Shown piece after piece: positions 19,578 through 31,702 of a stretch of DNA of 64,000 nucleotides. The translations under genes and the position numbers were made by a program. Source of the stretch: Eutreptiella sp. 'Long Island Sound 2002' (taxonomy: Eukaryota > Euglenozoa > Euglenophyceae > Eutreptiales > Eutreptiaceae); contig OZ038385.1 in the NCBI GenBank assembly GCA_964036045.1, positions 43,008,367-43,072,366 on the forward strand. Reading direction: 5' to 3'. The notes below the pieces were generated by a model. That model was not told where the DNA came from. It ran no database searches and was given only the letters and a program-made list of their open reading frames with translations. Numbering within the stretch: the stretch's first letter is position 1; the number at the start of each line of letters is the position of its first letter.

Positions 19578-19663
19578 CTTAATCCACCCTTCTGCTTTTG
19601 TTTGCCTGCTCGGAGCACTGGTTGTACGGCGCGGGGTCGCTGCCGGTGCACAGAGACAGGCTG

Positions 19664-19688
19664 CCTCTTGCTACCAGAAAGGTTTATA
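19664..19688 (-). promoter_or_regulatory. PBS-like and TATA-like sequence upstream of gag
   Basis: On the minus strand, TGGTAGCAAGAGG (19664-19676) differs from the tRNA-iMet PBS used by the neighbouring element by one inserted A, so the 5' LTR might end at 19677. TATAAA lies at 19683-19688, 106 bp upstream of the gag ATG. The two readings compete: a TATA box this close to a PBS would be unusual. No second copy of the flanking sequence confirms an LTR. Confidence 0.3.
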
Positions 19689-19689
19689 G

Positions 19690-20143
19690 TGTTTTCAGCA
19701 CTGTGTTTTTGCTTCTCCTGCTGCTTGTTGTTGCTGTAGGGTGTCCTGCTGCTGGTTTTGAATGATGAAAAGCTTTTGTTTGTTGAAATACAGTAAAGCC
19801 AACTCAATCCAGGATAGCCCAAGCCAATAGTATGCAAGGAGAAGGTAATTCAGGATCAAAGCATGAAGGGCTGCAGTGTAAACAGTGAAAGATGATTAGG
19901 TATTCACAGAAACTGCAACTCAGGATACAAATGAATGCATACTCACAGAGATAGCTGAAATGTTTTGGGAAAAGAGTTAGAAAACTGCCTCAGGATCACT
20001 CTCTCTCCATAGTGCCATCTTAGGAGATGTGCACTCTTTGTTTTGGGTCCCATATGTGCTGAGGTGGCATGGTATGTGGCGATGAGGTCACTGCCATGTC
20101 ACATGGGATCTTCCTACTTAGTTGGGATCTTCCTACTTAGTTA
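19690..20143. other. Upstream flank of the gypsy element
   Basis: No gene is seen. CAGGAT-type words recur at about 19810, 19850, 19920 and 19990. A 19-bp tandem duplication (GGGATCTTCCTACTTAGTT) occupies 20105-20142. This may be part of the 5' LTR, but no partner LTR is present. Confidence 0.35.
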
Positions 20144-20220
20144 GGCTGACCAGGAATTGAACCCAGGACCTCTCAAAAAGAGGTGCCTAACCCCCTATGG
20201 TGCATACCACTAGGGCAGAT
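20144..20220 (-). ncRNA. tRNA-derived sequence (SINE or tRNA pseudogene)
   Basis: The minus strand carries GGTTCAATTCC (20153-20163), one mismatch from the consensus internal B box, and an A-box-like TGCCCTAGTGG. Between them ACCTC-TTTTTGA-GAGGT forms a 5-bp anticodon stem with a 7-nt loop whose central bases would read TTT (Lys). The T arm is CTGGG-TTCAATT-CCTGG with two G-T pairs. The acceptor stem does not pair well, so a degenerate tRNA or tRNA-derived SINE head is likelier than a working tRNA. Confidence 0.5.
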
Positions 20221-20495
20221 AAGTATTCATGGAAAAACATAGATAAATTCATAGGCTCTACCTTAGGTATGTCAGTGCTCAGTCAACTCAGGAAAAGATG
20301 TTTTACTTCTGATTGAAAGGGGATTAAGGGGTCCACTCCATATCCTGATTGGGTGTTTGGTTCCATAGGTCAAAATGTGTTCTCACCACTTTTGGCTGGA
20401 CCAATACTAAGATAAAAATGCATGGATGCTCAGTGCATCTCTAATACAACTAGAGTATGTCCCAAAGCAATGGAAAAGCACTTTTTCTTACTCAT
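20221..20495. other. Unique sequence before the tandem array
   Basis: No gene or motif is seen. The array starts abruptly at 20496 with the 61-bp minisatellite. Confidence 0.5.
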
Positions 20496-22314
20496 TTCAC
20501 CCAGTGCCACCACCTCCATGCCCCTTTTCAACTGCCCCCATGCCCTCAAAACACGTTTCACCCAGTGCCACCATCTCAAACCCCCTTTTCAACTGCCCCC
20601 ATGCTCGCAAAACACATTTCACCCAGTGCCACCACCTCCGATGGGCCGTCAAGTCGAGGCTTTATACATGGCACCAACTATCCGTGGCAAATACTGTCAC
20701 CAACAGTTTGACCACTCATGGGAGTCGCAAGTGTGCAATCCGCTGTCGGCCTGTTGTTACAACCGAACAGATGGAGAATAATCACGATCCGAAGCGCCGA
20801 CCATCCCAAAACGATATGCGGTTGGCACTTCCTTCTCACGCTTTCCAGTTGTCGGCCCGCACATCTTACCTTCCCGGCAAACACTCACACTTCTGACAAG
20901 AAATCTGATCCGTGCATTGGAGGTGTGGGCTTGAGACGTTTATAGGAAAACAGACGAGTTTGGTTGAAAAGAAAAAACCGAAACAAACAAAACTGCAGAA
21001 AATTTGCAAACTGAGGCAATGCAACTCCATTATCTAACATGAGACACACACAGAGACAGAACACATGTACTGAGACTACCAAGAAGGAGAAATCCAAAAA
21101 ACCTTGCGGACCTGTATGTGTAACAAAGGGGCAAAAAAGGTGTCAGAGAAACGTGCATCATGATAATCCGAGAAACAGAAATTGCAATTGATCATAGGCA
21201 GACAACTCAACTGGAGCGAGGGGTTGTGGGGTTGGGGAGGTAAAGAAGGTCCTGTGAAACTTTGGCCGGAGAGGCACGAGCAGTGCCAGCGGCTTTGAGG
21301 ACACGGTGATGTGAGAGTGGTGAGCAGGGAGCGTGCTTGGCTTTTCTAGGGGGGGCTGCATTTCTGGTTTCCTGAAGGGATTCTTCCTCACTCTGATAAC
21401 AAAAGGGGGGGGGGGGGCTGACCTAATTAAAAAACAGACAAATGCAAACCAGAGGTAATGCACAAAGGGGAGGGGGGGGGGGGGGGGGCTCTACGTATTA
21501 CCTGAAAGCAACGTATGGAAACGGCGATTCACCAGCAAACATCGTCATTGGCCCAAAATGGATTTCGGAATTTCAGTCAGAATTGTGGGGGCGCATCAAC
21601 TGCCAGCAAATGACCAGAAACTGCCGTGATCACTAAGAATTCCAGAAACCTGGAACGTTGCTACCCCAGCATACCTGGTTGAGTTCTTCCACAGACAGCT
21701 CCGTGGCAACCTGCGCCTGCGCCTCACGGTTGGCCTGGAATTCACCCATGAAGGTAGCGCAGGAGGATCCACTCTGCGTTTCTGAAATGTCGAACAATGC
21801 CTTGCCCTCGAACCAGCGAGGCCCACTTCACAATTAAGTTTGAGGCCTGCTTTTGCTGAACCTCTATGGGACCCCAGCGATCAATGCTCCGGAACCTGCA
21901 GCACAGATGAAGTATTTGCAGCGGACGACCATCCCGCAGTCTCCTCCAGTGTGGTCAGAACCGCTGTACCCAGCTCTACCGCACGGAAATCATGTGACTA
22001 CATACTTGTCGATAGTCAACTTGGCGGGTGTCGCTGTCCGCTGTCCCTTGTCCAGCACCTTGTCTCCCGTTTTCCTGCTCTGGATCAACTGCACGTCTTG
22101 CAGTGCACGGCACACAGCAACCGGCCCTGCAGCGTCTACGACGTTGCGCGTCTCCAAAGACAACTCCTCACTGGGGCTGGATGCGCAATAGACCACCTGC
22201 AAAATAGGGTGTTGAACTCCGTGCTTTTTGATGCGAGGCACTGTCCGAATTGATGTTGAGGAGACCTAAATTTTAAAAGGTAAGTCCAGGTTTGATCGCA
22301 GAATTCTATTCTCT
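20496..22314. repeat. 1.88-kb unit 1 (1819 bp)
   Basis: It has three 61-mers instead of four. The left edge falls exactly at a 61-mer. The minus-strand coding region is present (exon A equivalent 22006-22265). Confidence 0.9.
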
Positions 22315-24189
22315 TTCACCCAGTGCCACCACCTTGAAACCCCTTTTCAACTGCCCCCCATGCCCTCAAAACACATTTCACCCAGTGCCACCACCTCCAT
22401 GCCCCTTTTCAACTTCCCCCATGCCCTCAAAACACGTTTCACCCAGTGCCACCATCTCAAACCCCCTTTTCAACTGCCCCCATGCTCGCAAAACACATTT
22501 CACCCAGTGCCACCACCTCCGATGGGCCGTCAAGTCGAGGCTTTATACATGGCACCAACTATCCGTGGCAAATACTGTCACCAACAGTTTGACCACTCAT
22601 GGGAGTCGCAAGTGTGCAATCCGCTGTCGGCCTGTTGTTACAACCGAACAGATGGAGAATAATCACGATCCGAAGCGCCGACCATCCCAAAACGATATGC
22701 GGTTGGCACTTCCTTCTCACGCTTTCCAGTTGTCGGCCCGCACATCTTACCTTCCCGGCAAACACTCACACTTCTGACAAGAAATCTGATCCGTGCATTG
22801 GAGGTGTGGGCTTGAGACGTTTATAGGAAAACAGACGAGTTTGGTTGAAAAGAAAAAACCGAAACAAACAAAACTGCAGAAAATTTGCAAACTGAGGCAA
22901 TGCAACTCCATTATCTAACATGAGACACACACAGAGACAGAACACATGTACTGAGACTACCAAGAAGCAGAAATCCAAAAAACCTTGCGGACCTGTATGT
23001 GTAACAAAGGGGCAAAAAAGGTGTCAGAGAAACGTGCATCATGATAATCCGAGAAACAGAAATTGCAATTGATCATAGGCAGACAACTCAACTGGAGCGA
23101 GGGGTTGTGGGGTTGGGGAGGTAAAGAAGGTCCTGTGAAACTTTGGCCGGAGAGGCACGAGCAGTGCCATCGGCTTTGAGGACACGGTGATGTGAGAGTG
23201 GTGAGCAGGGAGCGTGCTTGGCTTTTCTAGGGGGGGCTGCATTTCTGGTTTCCTGAAGGGATTCTTCCTCACTCTGATAACAAAAGGGGGGGGGGGCTGA
23301 CCTAATTAAAAAACAGACAAATGCAAACCAGAGGTAATGCACAAAGGGGAGGGGGGGGGGGGGCTCTACGTATTACCTGAAAGCAACGTATGGAAACGGC
23401 GATTCACCAGCAAACATCGTCATTGGCCCAAAATGGATTTCGGAATTTCAGTCAGAATTGTGGGGGCGCATCAACTGCCAGCAAATGACCAGAAACTGCC
23501 GTGATCACTAAGAATTCCAGAAACCTGGAACGTTGCTACCCCAGCATACCTGGTTGAGTTCTTCCACAGACAGCTCCGTGGCAACCTGCGCCTGCGCCTC
23601 ACGGTTGGCCTGGAATTCACCCATGAAGGTAGCGCAGGAGGATCCACTCCGCGTTTCTGAAATGTCGAACAATGCCTTGCCCTCGAACCAGCGAGGCCCA
23701 CTTCACAATTAAGTTTGAGGCCTGCTTTTGCTGAACCTCTATGGGACCCCAGCGATCAATGCTCCGGAACCTGCAGCACAGATGAAGTATTTGCAGCGGA
23801 CGACCATCCCGCAGTCTCCTCCAGTGTGGTCAGAACCGCTGCACCCAGCTCTACCGCACGGAAATCATGTGACTACATACTTGTCGATAGTCAACTTGGT
23901 GGGTGTCGCTGTCCGCTGTCCCTTGTCCAGCACCTTGTCTCCCGTTTTCCTGCTCTGGATCAACTGCACGTCTTGCAGTGCACGGCACACAGCAACCGGC
24001 CCTGCAGCGTCTATGACGATGCGCATCTCCAAAGACAACTCCTCACTAGGGCTGGATGCGCAATAGACCACCTGCAAAATAGGGTGTTGAACTCCGTGCT
24101 TTTTGATGCGAGGCAGTGTCCGAATTGATGTTGAGGAGACCTAAATTTTAAAAGGTAAGTCCAGGTTTGATCGCAGAATTCTATTCTAT
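22315..24189. repeat. 1.88-kb unit 2 (1875 bp)
   Basis: Full unit with shorter poly-G tracts than its neighbours. Exon A equivalent is 23881-24140 and carries several substitutions that change residues. Confidence 0.9.
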
Positions 24190-26069
24190 TTCACCCAGTG
24201 CCACCACCTCGAAACCCCTTTTCAACTGCCCCCCATGCCCTCAAAACACATTTCACCCAGTGCCACCACCTCCATGCCCCTTTTCAACTGCCCCCATGCC
24301 CTCAAAACACGTTTCACCCAGTGCCACCATCTCAAACCCCCTTTTCAACTGCCCCTATTCTCGCAAAACACATTTCACCCAGTGCCCCCACCTCCGATGG
24401 GCCGTCAAGTCGAGGCTTTATACATGGCACCAACTATCCGTGGCAAATACTGTCACCAACAGTTTGACCACTCATGGGAGTCGCAAGTGTGCAATCCGCT
24501 GTCGGCCTGTTGTTACAACCGAACAGATGGAGAATAATCACGATCCGAAGCGCCGACCATCCCAAAACGATATGCGGTTGGCACTTCCTTCTCACGCTTT
24601 CCAGTTGTCGGCCCGCACATCTTACCTTCCCGGCAAACACTCACACTTCTGACAAGAAATCTGATCCGTGCATTGGAGGTGTGGGCTTGAGAAGTTTATA
24701 GGAAAACAGACGAGTTTGGTTGAAAAGAAAAAACCGAAACAAACAAAACTGCAGAAAATTTGCAAACTGAGGCAATGCAACTCCATTATCTAACATGAGA
24801 CACACACAGAGACAGAACACATGTACTGAGACTACCAAGAAGCAGAAATCCAAAAAACCTTGCGGACCTGTATGTGTAACAAAGGGGCAAAAAAGGTGTC
24901 AGAGAAACGTGCATCATGATAATCCGAGAAACAGAAATTGCAATTGATCATAGGCAGACAACTCAACTGGAGCGAGGGGTTGTGGGGTTGGGGAGGTAAA
25001 GAAGGTCCTGTGAAACTTTGGCCGGAGAGGCACGAGCAGTGCCAGCGGCTTTGAGGACACGGTGATGTGAGAGTGGTGAGCAGGGAGCGTGCTTGGCTTT
25101 TCTAGGGGGGGCTGCATTTCTGGTTTCCTGAAGGGATTCTTCCTCACTCTGATAACAAAAGGGGGGGGGGGGGGCTGACCTAGTAAAAAAACAGACAAAT
25201 GCAAACCAGAGGTAATGCACAAAGGGGAGGGGGGGGGGGGGGGCTCTACTTGTTACCTGAAAGCAACGTATGGAAACGGCGATTCACCAGCAAACATCGT
25301 CATTGGCCCAAAATGGATTTCGGAATTTCAGTCAGAATTGTGGGGGCGCATCAACTGCCAGCAAATGACCAGAAACTGCCGTGATCACTAAGAATTCCAG
25401 AAACCTGGAACGTTGCTACCCCAGCATACCTGGTTGAGTTCTTCCACAGACAGCTCCGTGGCAACCTGCGCCTGCGCTTCACGGTTGGCCTGGAATTCAC
25501 CCATGAAGGTAGCGCAGGAGGATCCACTCTGCGTTTCTGAAATGTCGAACAATGCCTTGCCCTCGAACCAGCGAGGCCCACTTCACAATTAAGTTTGAGG
25601 CCTGCTTTTGCTGAACCTCTATGGGACCCCAGCGATCAATGCTCCGGAACCTGCAGCACAGATGAAGTATTTGCAGCGGACGACCATCCCGCAGTCTCCT
25701 CCAGTGTGGTCAGAACCGCTGCACCCAGCTCTACCGCACGGAAATCATGTGACTACATACTTGTCGATAGTCAACTTGGCGGGTGTCGCTGTCCGCTGTC
25801 CCTTGTCCAGCACCTTGTCTCCCGTTTTCCTGCTCTGGATCAACTGCACGTCTTGCAGTGCACGGCACACAGCAACCGGCCCTGCAGCATCTACGACGAT
25901 GCGCGTCTCCAAAGACAACTCCTCACTGGGGCTGGATGCGCAATACACCACCTGCAAAATAGGGTGTTGAACTCCGTGCTTTTTGATGCGAGGCACTGTC
26001 CGAATTGATGTTGAGGAGACCTAAATTTTAAAAGGTAAGTCCAGGTTTGATCGCAGAATTCTATTCTAT
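24190..26069. repeat. 1.88-kb unit 3 (1880 bp)
   Basis: Full unit, used here as reference for the putative spliced gene. Confidence 0.9.
25328..26020 (-). CDS. Putative spliced gene in the 1.88-kb unit (reference copy)
   Basis: On the minus strand, an exon beginning after a TTTAG acceptor (26020) reads RIKKHGVQHPILQVVYCAS, SPSEELSLETRIVVDAAGPV, AVCRALQDVQLIQSRKTGDK and ends near 25761 at a perfect GTATGT donor. A later exon (25580-25430) reads GPRWFEGKALFDISETQSGS, ATFMGEFQANREAQAQVATE, LSVEELNQ and ends at a GTATGC donor. A 75-nt intron follows, ending GCTGGCAG, then a last exon (25354-25328) reading LMRPHNSD and a stop. The link between the first and second exon is unresolved. SRKTGDKVLDK followed later by FEGKAL loosely recalls replication protein A OB folds, but this is weak. 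Equivalent copies exist in all units; the last is frameshifted. A TATAAAG lies 280 bp upstream (26296-26302). Confidence 0.35.
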
Positions 26070-27948
26070 TTCACCCAGTGCCACCACCTCGAAACCCCTT
26101 TTCAACTGCCCCCCATGCCCTCAAAACACATTTCACCCAGTGCCACCACCTCCATGCCCCTTTTCAACTGCCCCCATGCCCTCAAAACACATTTCACCCA
26201 GTGCCACCATCTCAAACCCCCTTTTCAACTGCCCCTATTCTCGCAAAACACATTTCACCCAGTGCCACCACCTCCGATGGGCCGTCAAGTCGAGGCTTTA
26301 TACATGGCACCAACTATCCGTGGCAAATACTGTCACCAACAGTTTGACCACTCATGGGAGTCGCAAGTGTGCAATCCGCTGTCGGCCTGTTGTTACAACC
26401 GAACAGATGGAGAATAATCACGATCCGAAGCGCCGACCATCCCAAAACGATATGCGGTTGGCACTTCCTTCTCACGCTTTCCAGTTGTCGGCCCGCACAT
26501 CTTACCTTCCCGGCAAACACTCACACTTCTGACAAGAAATCTGATCCGTGCATTGGAGGTGTGGGCTTGAGACGTTTATAGGAAAACAGACGAGTTTGGT
26601 TGAAAAGAAAAAACCGAAACAAACAAAACTGCAGAAAATTTGCAAACTGAGGCAATGCAACTCCATTATCTAACATGAGACACACACAGAGACAGAACAC
26701 ATGTACTGAGACTACCAAGAAGCAGAAATCCAAAAAACCTTGCGGACCTGTATGTGTAACAAAGGGGCAAAAAAGGTGTCAGAGAAACTTGCATCATGAT
26801 AATCCGAGAAACAGAAATTGCAATTGATCATAGGCAGACAACTCAACTGGAGCGAGGGGTTGTGGGGTTGGGGAGGTAAAGAAGGTCCTGTGAAACTTTG
26901 GCCGGAGAGGCACGAGCAGTGCCAGCGGCTTTGAGGACACAGTGATGTGAGAGTGGTGAGCAGGGAGCGTGCTTGGCTTTTCTAGGGGGGGCTGCATTTC
27001 TGGTTTCCTGAAGGGATTCTTCCTCACTCTGATAACAAAAGGGGGGGGGGGGGCTGACCTAGTAAAAAAACAGACAAATGCAAACCAGAGGTAATGCACA
27101 AAGGGGAGGGGGGGGGGGGGGGCTCTACTTGTTACCTGAAAGCAACGTATGGAAACGGCGATTCACCAGCAAACATCGTCATTGGCCCAAAATGGATTTC
27201 GGAATTTCAGTCAGAATTGTGGGGGCGCATCAACTGCCAGCAAATGACCAGAAACTGCCGTGATCACTAAGAATTCCAGAAACCTGGAACGTTGCTACCC
27301 CAGCATACCTGGTTGAGTTCTTCCACAGACAGCTCCGTGGCAACCTGCGCCTGCGCTTCACGGTTGGCCTGGAATTCACCCATGAAGGTAGCGCAGGAGG
27401 ATCCACTCTGCGTTTCTGAAATGTCGAACAATGCCTTGCCCTCGAACCAGCGAGGCCCACTTCACAATTAAGTTTGAGGCCTGCTTTTGCTGAACCTCTA
27501 TGGGACCCCAGCGATCAATGCTCCGGAACCTGCAGCACAGATGAAGTATTTGCAGCGGACGACCATCCCGCAGTCTCCTCCAGTGTGGTCAGAACCGCTG
27601 CACCCAGCTCTACCGCACGGAAATCATGTGACTACATACTTGTCGATAGTCAACTTGGCGGGTGTCGCTGTCCGCTGTCCCTTGTCCAGCACCTTGTCTC
27701 CCGTTTTCCTGCTCTGGATCAACCGCACGTCTTGCAGTGCACGGCACACAGCAACCGGCCCTGCAGCGTCTACGACGATGCGCGTCTCCAAAGACAACTC
27801 CTCACTGGGGCTGGATGCGCAATACACCACCTGCAAAATAGGGTGTTGAACTCCGTGCTTTTTGATGCGAGGCACTGTCCGAATTGATGTTGAGGAGACC
27901 TAAATTTTAAAAGGTAAGTCCAGGTTTGATCGCAGAATTCTATTCTAT
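26070..27948. repeat. 1.88-kb unit 4 (1879 bp)
   Basis: Full unit; exon A equivalent is 27640-27899. Confidence 0.9.
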
Positions 27949-29827
27949 TTCACCCAGTGCCACCACCTCGAAACCCCTTTTCAACTGCCCCCCATGCCCT
28001 CAAAACACATTTCACCCAGTGCCACCACCTCCATGCCCCTTTTCAACTGCCCCCATGCCCTCAAAACACATTTCACCCAGTGCCACCATCTCAAACCCCC
28101 TTTTCAACTGCCCCTATTCTCGCAAAACACATTTCACCCAGTGCCACCACCTCCGATGGGCCGTCAAGTCGAGGCTTTATACATGGCACCAACTATCCGT
28201 GGCAAATACTGTCACCAACAGTTTGACCACTCATGGGAGTCGCAAGTGTGCAATCCGCTGTCGGCCTGTTGTTACAACCGAACAGATGGAGAATAATCAC
28301 GATCCGAAGCGCCGACCATCCCAAAACGATATGCGGTTGGCACTTCCTTCTCACGCTTTCCAGTTGTCGGCCCGCACATCTTACCTTCCCGGCAAACACT
28401 CACACTTCTGACAAGAAATCTGATCCGTGCATTGGAGGTGTGGGCTTGAGACGTTTATAGGAAAACAGACGAGTTTGGTTGAAAAGAAAAAACCGAAACA
28501 AACAAAACTGCAGAAAATTTGCAAACTGAGGCAATGCAACTCCATTATCTAACATGAGACACACACAGAGACAGAACACATGTACTGAGACTACCAAGAA
28601 GCAGAAATCCAAAAAACCTTGCGGACCTGTATGTGTAACAAAGGGGCAAAAAAGGTGTCAGAGAAACGTGCATCATGATAATCCGAGAAACAGAAATTGC
28701 AATTGATCATAGGCAGACAACTCAACTGGAGCGAGGGGTTGTGGGGTTGGGGAGGTAAAGAAGGTCCTGTGAAACTTTGGCCGGAGAGGCACGAGCAGTG
28801 CCAGCGGCTTTGAGGACACGGTGATGTGAGAGTGGTGAGCAGGGAGCGTGCTTGGCTTTTCTAGGGGGGGCTGCATTTCTGGTTTCCTGAAGGGATTCTT
28901 CCTCACTCTGATAACAAAAGGGGGGGGGGGGGCTGACCTAATTAAAAAACAGACAAATGCAAACCAGAGGTAATGCACAAAGGGGAGGGGGGGGGGGGGG
29001 GCTCTACGTATTACCTGAAAGCAACGTATGGAAACGGCGATTCACCAGCAAACATCGTCATTGGCCCAAAATGGATTTCGGAATTTCAGTCAGAATTGTG
29101 GGGGCGCATCAACTGCCAGCAAATGACCAGAAACTGCCGTGATCACTAAGAATTCCAGAAACCTGGAACGTTGCTACCCCAGCATACCTGGTTGAGTTCT
29201 TCCACAGACAGCTCCGTGGCAACCTGCGCCTGCGCCTCACGGTTGGCCTGGAATTCACCCATGAAGGTAGCGCAGGAGGATCCACTCTGCGTTTCTGAAA
29301 TGTCGAACAATGCCTTGCCCTCGAACCAGCGAGGCCCACTTCACAATTAAGTTTGAGGCCTGCTTTTGCTGAACCTCTATGGGACCCCAGCGATCAATGC
29401 TCCGGAACCTGCAGCACAGATGAAGTATTTGCAGCGGACGACCATCCCGCAGTCTCCTCCAGTGTGGTCAGAACCGCTGCACCCAGCTCTACCGCACGGA
29501 AATCATGTGACTACATACTTGTCGATAGTCAACTTGGCGGGTGTCGCTGTCCGCTGTCCCTTGTCCAGCACCTTGTCTCCCGTTTTCCTGCTCTGGATCA
29601 ACTGCACGTCTTGCAGAGCACGGCACACAGCAACCGGCCCTGCAGCGTCTACGACGATGCGCGTCTCCAAAGACAACTCCTCACTGGGGCTGGATGCGCA
29701 ATACACCACCTGCAAAATAGGGTGTTGAACTCCGTGCTTTTTGATGCGAGGCACTGTCCGAATTGATGTTGAGGAGACCTAAATTTTAAAAGGTAAGTCC
29801 AGGTTTGATCGCAGAATTCTATTCTAT
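27949..29827. repeat. 1.88-kb unit 5 (1879 bp)
   Basis: Full unit; exon A equivalent is 29519-29778. Confidence 0.9.
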
Positions 29828-31702
29828 TTCACCCAGTGCCACCACCTCGAAACCCCTTTTCAACTGCCCCCCATGCCCTCAAAACACATTTCACCCAGTG
29901 CCACCACCTCCATGCCCCTTTTCAACTGCCCCCATGCCCTCAAAACACATTTCACCCAGTGCCACCATCTCAAACCCCCTTTTCAACTGCCCCTATTCTC
30001 GCAAAACACATTTCACCCAGTGCCACCACCTCCGATGGGCCGTCAAGTCGAGGCTTTATACATGGCACCAACTATCCGTGGCAAATACTGTCACCAACAG
30101 TTTGACCACTCATGGGAGTCGCAAGTGTGCAATCCGCTGTCAGCCTATTGTTACAACCGAACAGATGGAGAATAATCACGATCCGAAGCGCCGACCATCC
30201 CAAAACGATATGCGGTTGGCACTTCCTTCTCACGCTTTCCACTTGTCGGCCCGCACATCTTACCTTCCCGGCAAACACTCACACTTCTGACAAGAAATCT
30301 GATCCGTGCATTGGAGGTGTGGGCTTGAGACGTTTATAGGAAAACAGACGAGTTTGGTTGAAAAGAAAAAACCGAAACAAACAAAACTGCAGAAAATTTG
30401 CAAACTGAGGCAATGCAACTCCATTATCTAACATGAGACACACACAGAGACAGAACACATGTACTGAGACTACCAAGAAGCAGAAATCCAAAAAACCTTG
30501 CGGACCTGTATGTGTAACAAAGGGGCAAAAAAGGTGTCAGAGAAACGTGCATCATGATAATCCGAGAAACAGAAATTGCAATTGATCATAGGCAGACAAC
30601 TCAACTGGAGCGAGGGGTTGTGGGGTTGGGGAGGTAAAGAAGGTCCTGTGAAACTTTGGCCGGAGAGGCACGAGCAGTGCCAGCGGCTTTGAGGACACGG
30701 TGATGTGAGAGTGGTGAGCAGGGAGCGTGCTTGGCTTTTCTAGGGGGGGCTGCATTTCTGGTTTCCTGAAGGGATTCTTCCTCACTCTGATAACAAAAGG
30801 GGGGGGGGGGCTGACCTAATTAAAAAACAGACAAATGCAAACCAGAGGTAATGCACAAAGGGGAGGGGGGGGGGGGGGGGCTCTACGTATTACCTGAAAG
30901 CAACGTATGGAAACGGCGATTCACCAGCAAACATCGTCATTGGCCCAAAATGGATTTCGGAATTTCAGTCAGAATTGTGGGGGCACATCAACTGCCAGCA
31001 AATGACCAGAAACTGCCGTGATCACTAAGAATTCCAGAAACCTGGAACGTTGCTACCCCAGCATACCTGGTTGAGTTCTTCCACAGACAGCTCCGTGGCA
31101 ACCTGCGCCTGCGCCTCACGGTTGGCCTGGAATTCACCCATGAAGGTAGCGCAGGAGGATCCACTCTGCGTTTCTGAAATGTCGAACAATGCCTTGCCCT
31201 CGAACCAGCGAGGCCCACTTCACAATGAAGTTTAAGGCCTGCTTTTGCTGAACCTCTATGGGACCCCAGCGATCAATGCTCCGGAACCTGCAGCACAGAT
31301 GAAGTATTTGCAGCGGACGACCATCCCGCAGTCTCCTCCAGTGTGGTCAGAACCGCTGCACCCAGCTCTACCGCACGGAAATCATGTGACTACATACTTG
31401 TCGATAGTCAACTTGGCGGGTGTCGCTGTCCGCTGTCCCTTGTCCAGCACCTTGTCTCCCGTTTTCCTGCTCTGGATCAACTGCACGTCTTGCAGTGCAC
31501 GGCACACAGCAACCCTGCAGCGTCTACGACGATGCGCGTCTCCAAAGACAACTCCTCACTGGGGCTGGATGCGCAATACACCACCTGCAAAATAGGGTGT
31601 TGAACTCCGTGCTTTTTGATGCGAGGCACTGTCCGAATTGATGTTGAGGAGACCTAAATTTTAAAAGGTAAGTCCAGGTTTGATCGCAGAATTCTATTCT
31701 AT
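29828..31702. repeat. 1.88-kb unit 6 (1875 bp, frameshifted copy)
   Basis: A 4-bp GGCC deletion near 31514 breaks the minus-strand coding frame of its exon A equivalent (31398-31653), and two substitutions near 31227-31233 fall in the presumed intron. It directly abuts the long 61-bp array. Confidence 0.9.

Larger units (their letters stand above)
20496..31702. repeat. Six tandem 1.88-kb units
   Basis: Units start at 20496, 22315, 24190, 26070, 27949 and 29828; the next start, 31703, is the head of the long 61-bp array. Lengths are 1819, 1875, 1880, 1879, 1879 and 1875 bp. The first lacks one 61-mer and the last has a 4-bp deletion. Units differ by few substitutions. Each has 3-4 copies of the 61-bp monomer, a TATA-like CTTTATA, two poly-G tracts about 50 bp apart whose length varies between copies, and a conserved minus-strand coding-like region. 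Confidence 0.92.

Noticed and set aside
20496-31702. Plus-strand frames of 137, 120 and 161 codons in each 1.88-kb unit
   Set aside because: They overlap each other and the better minus-strand exon model. Conservation follows from recent duplication of the unit, not from selection.
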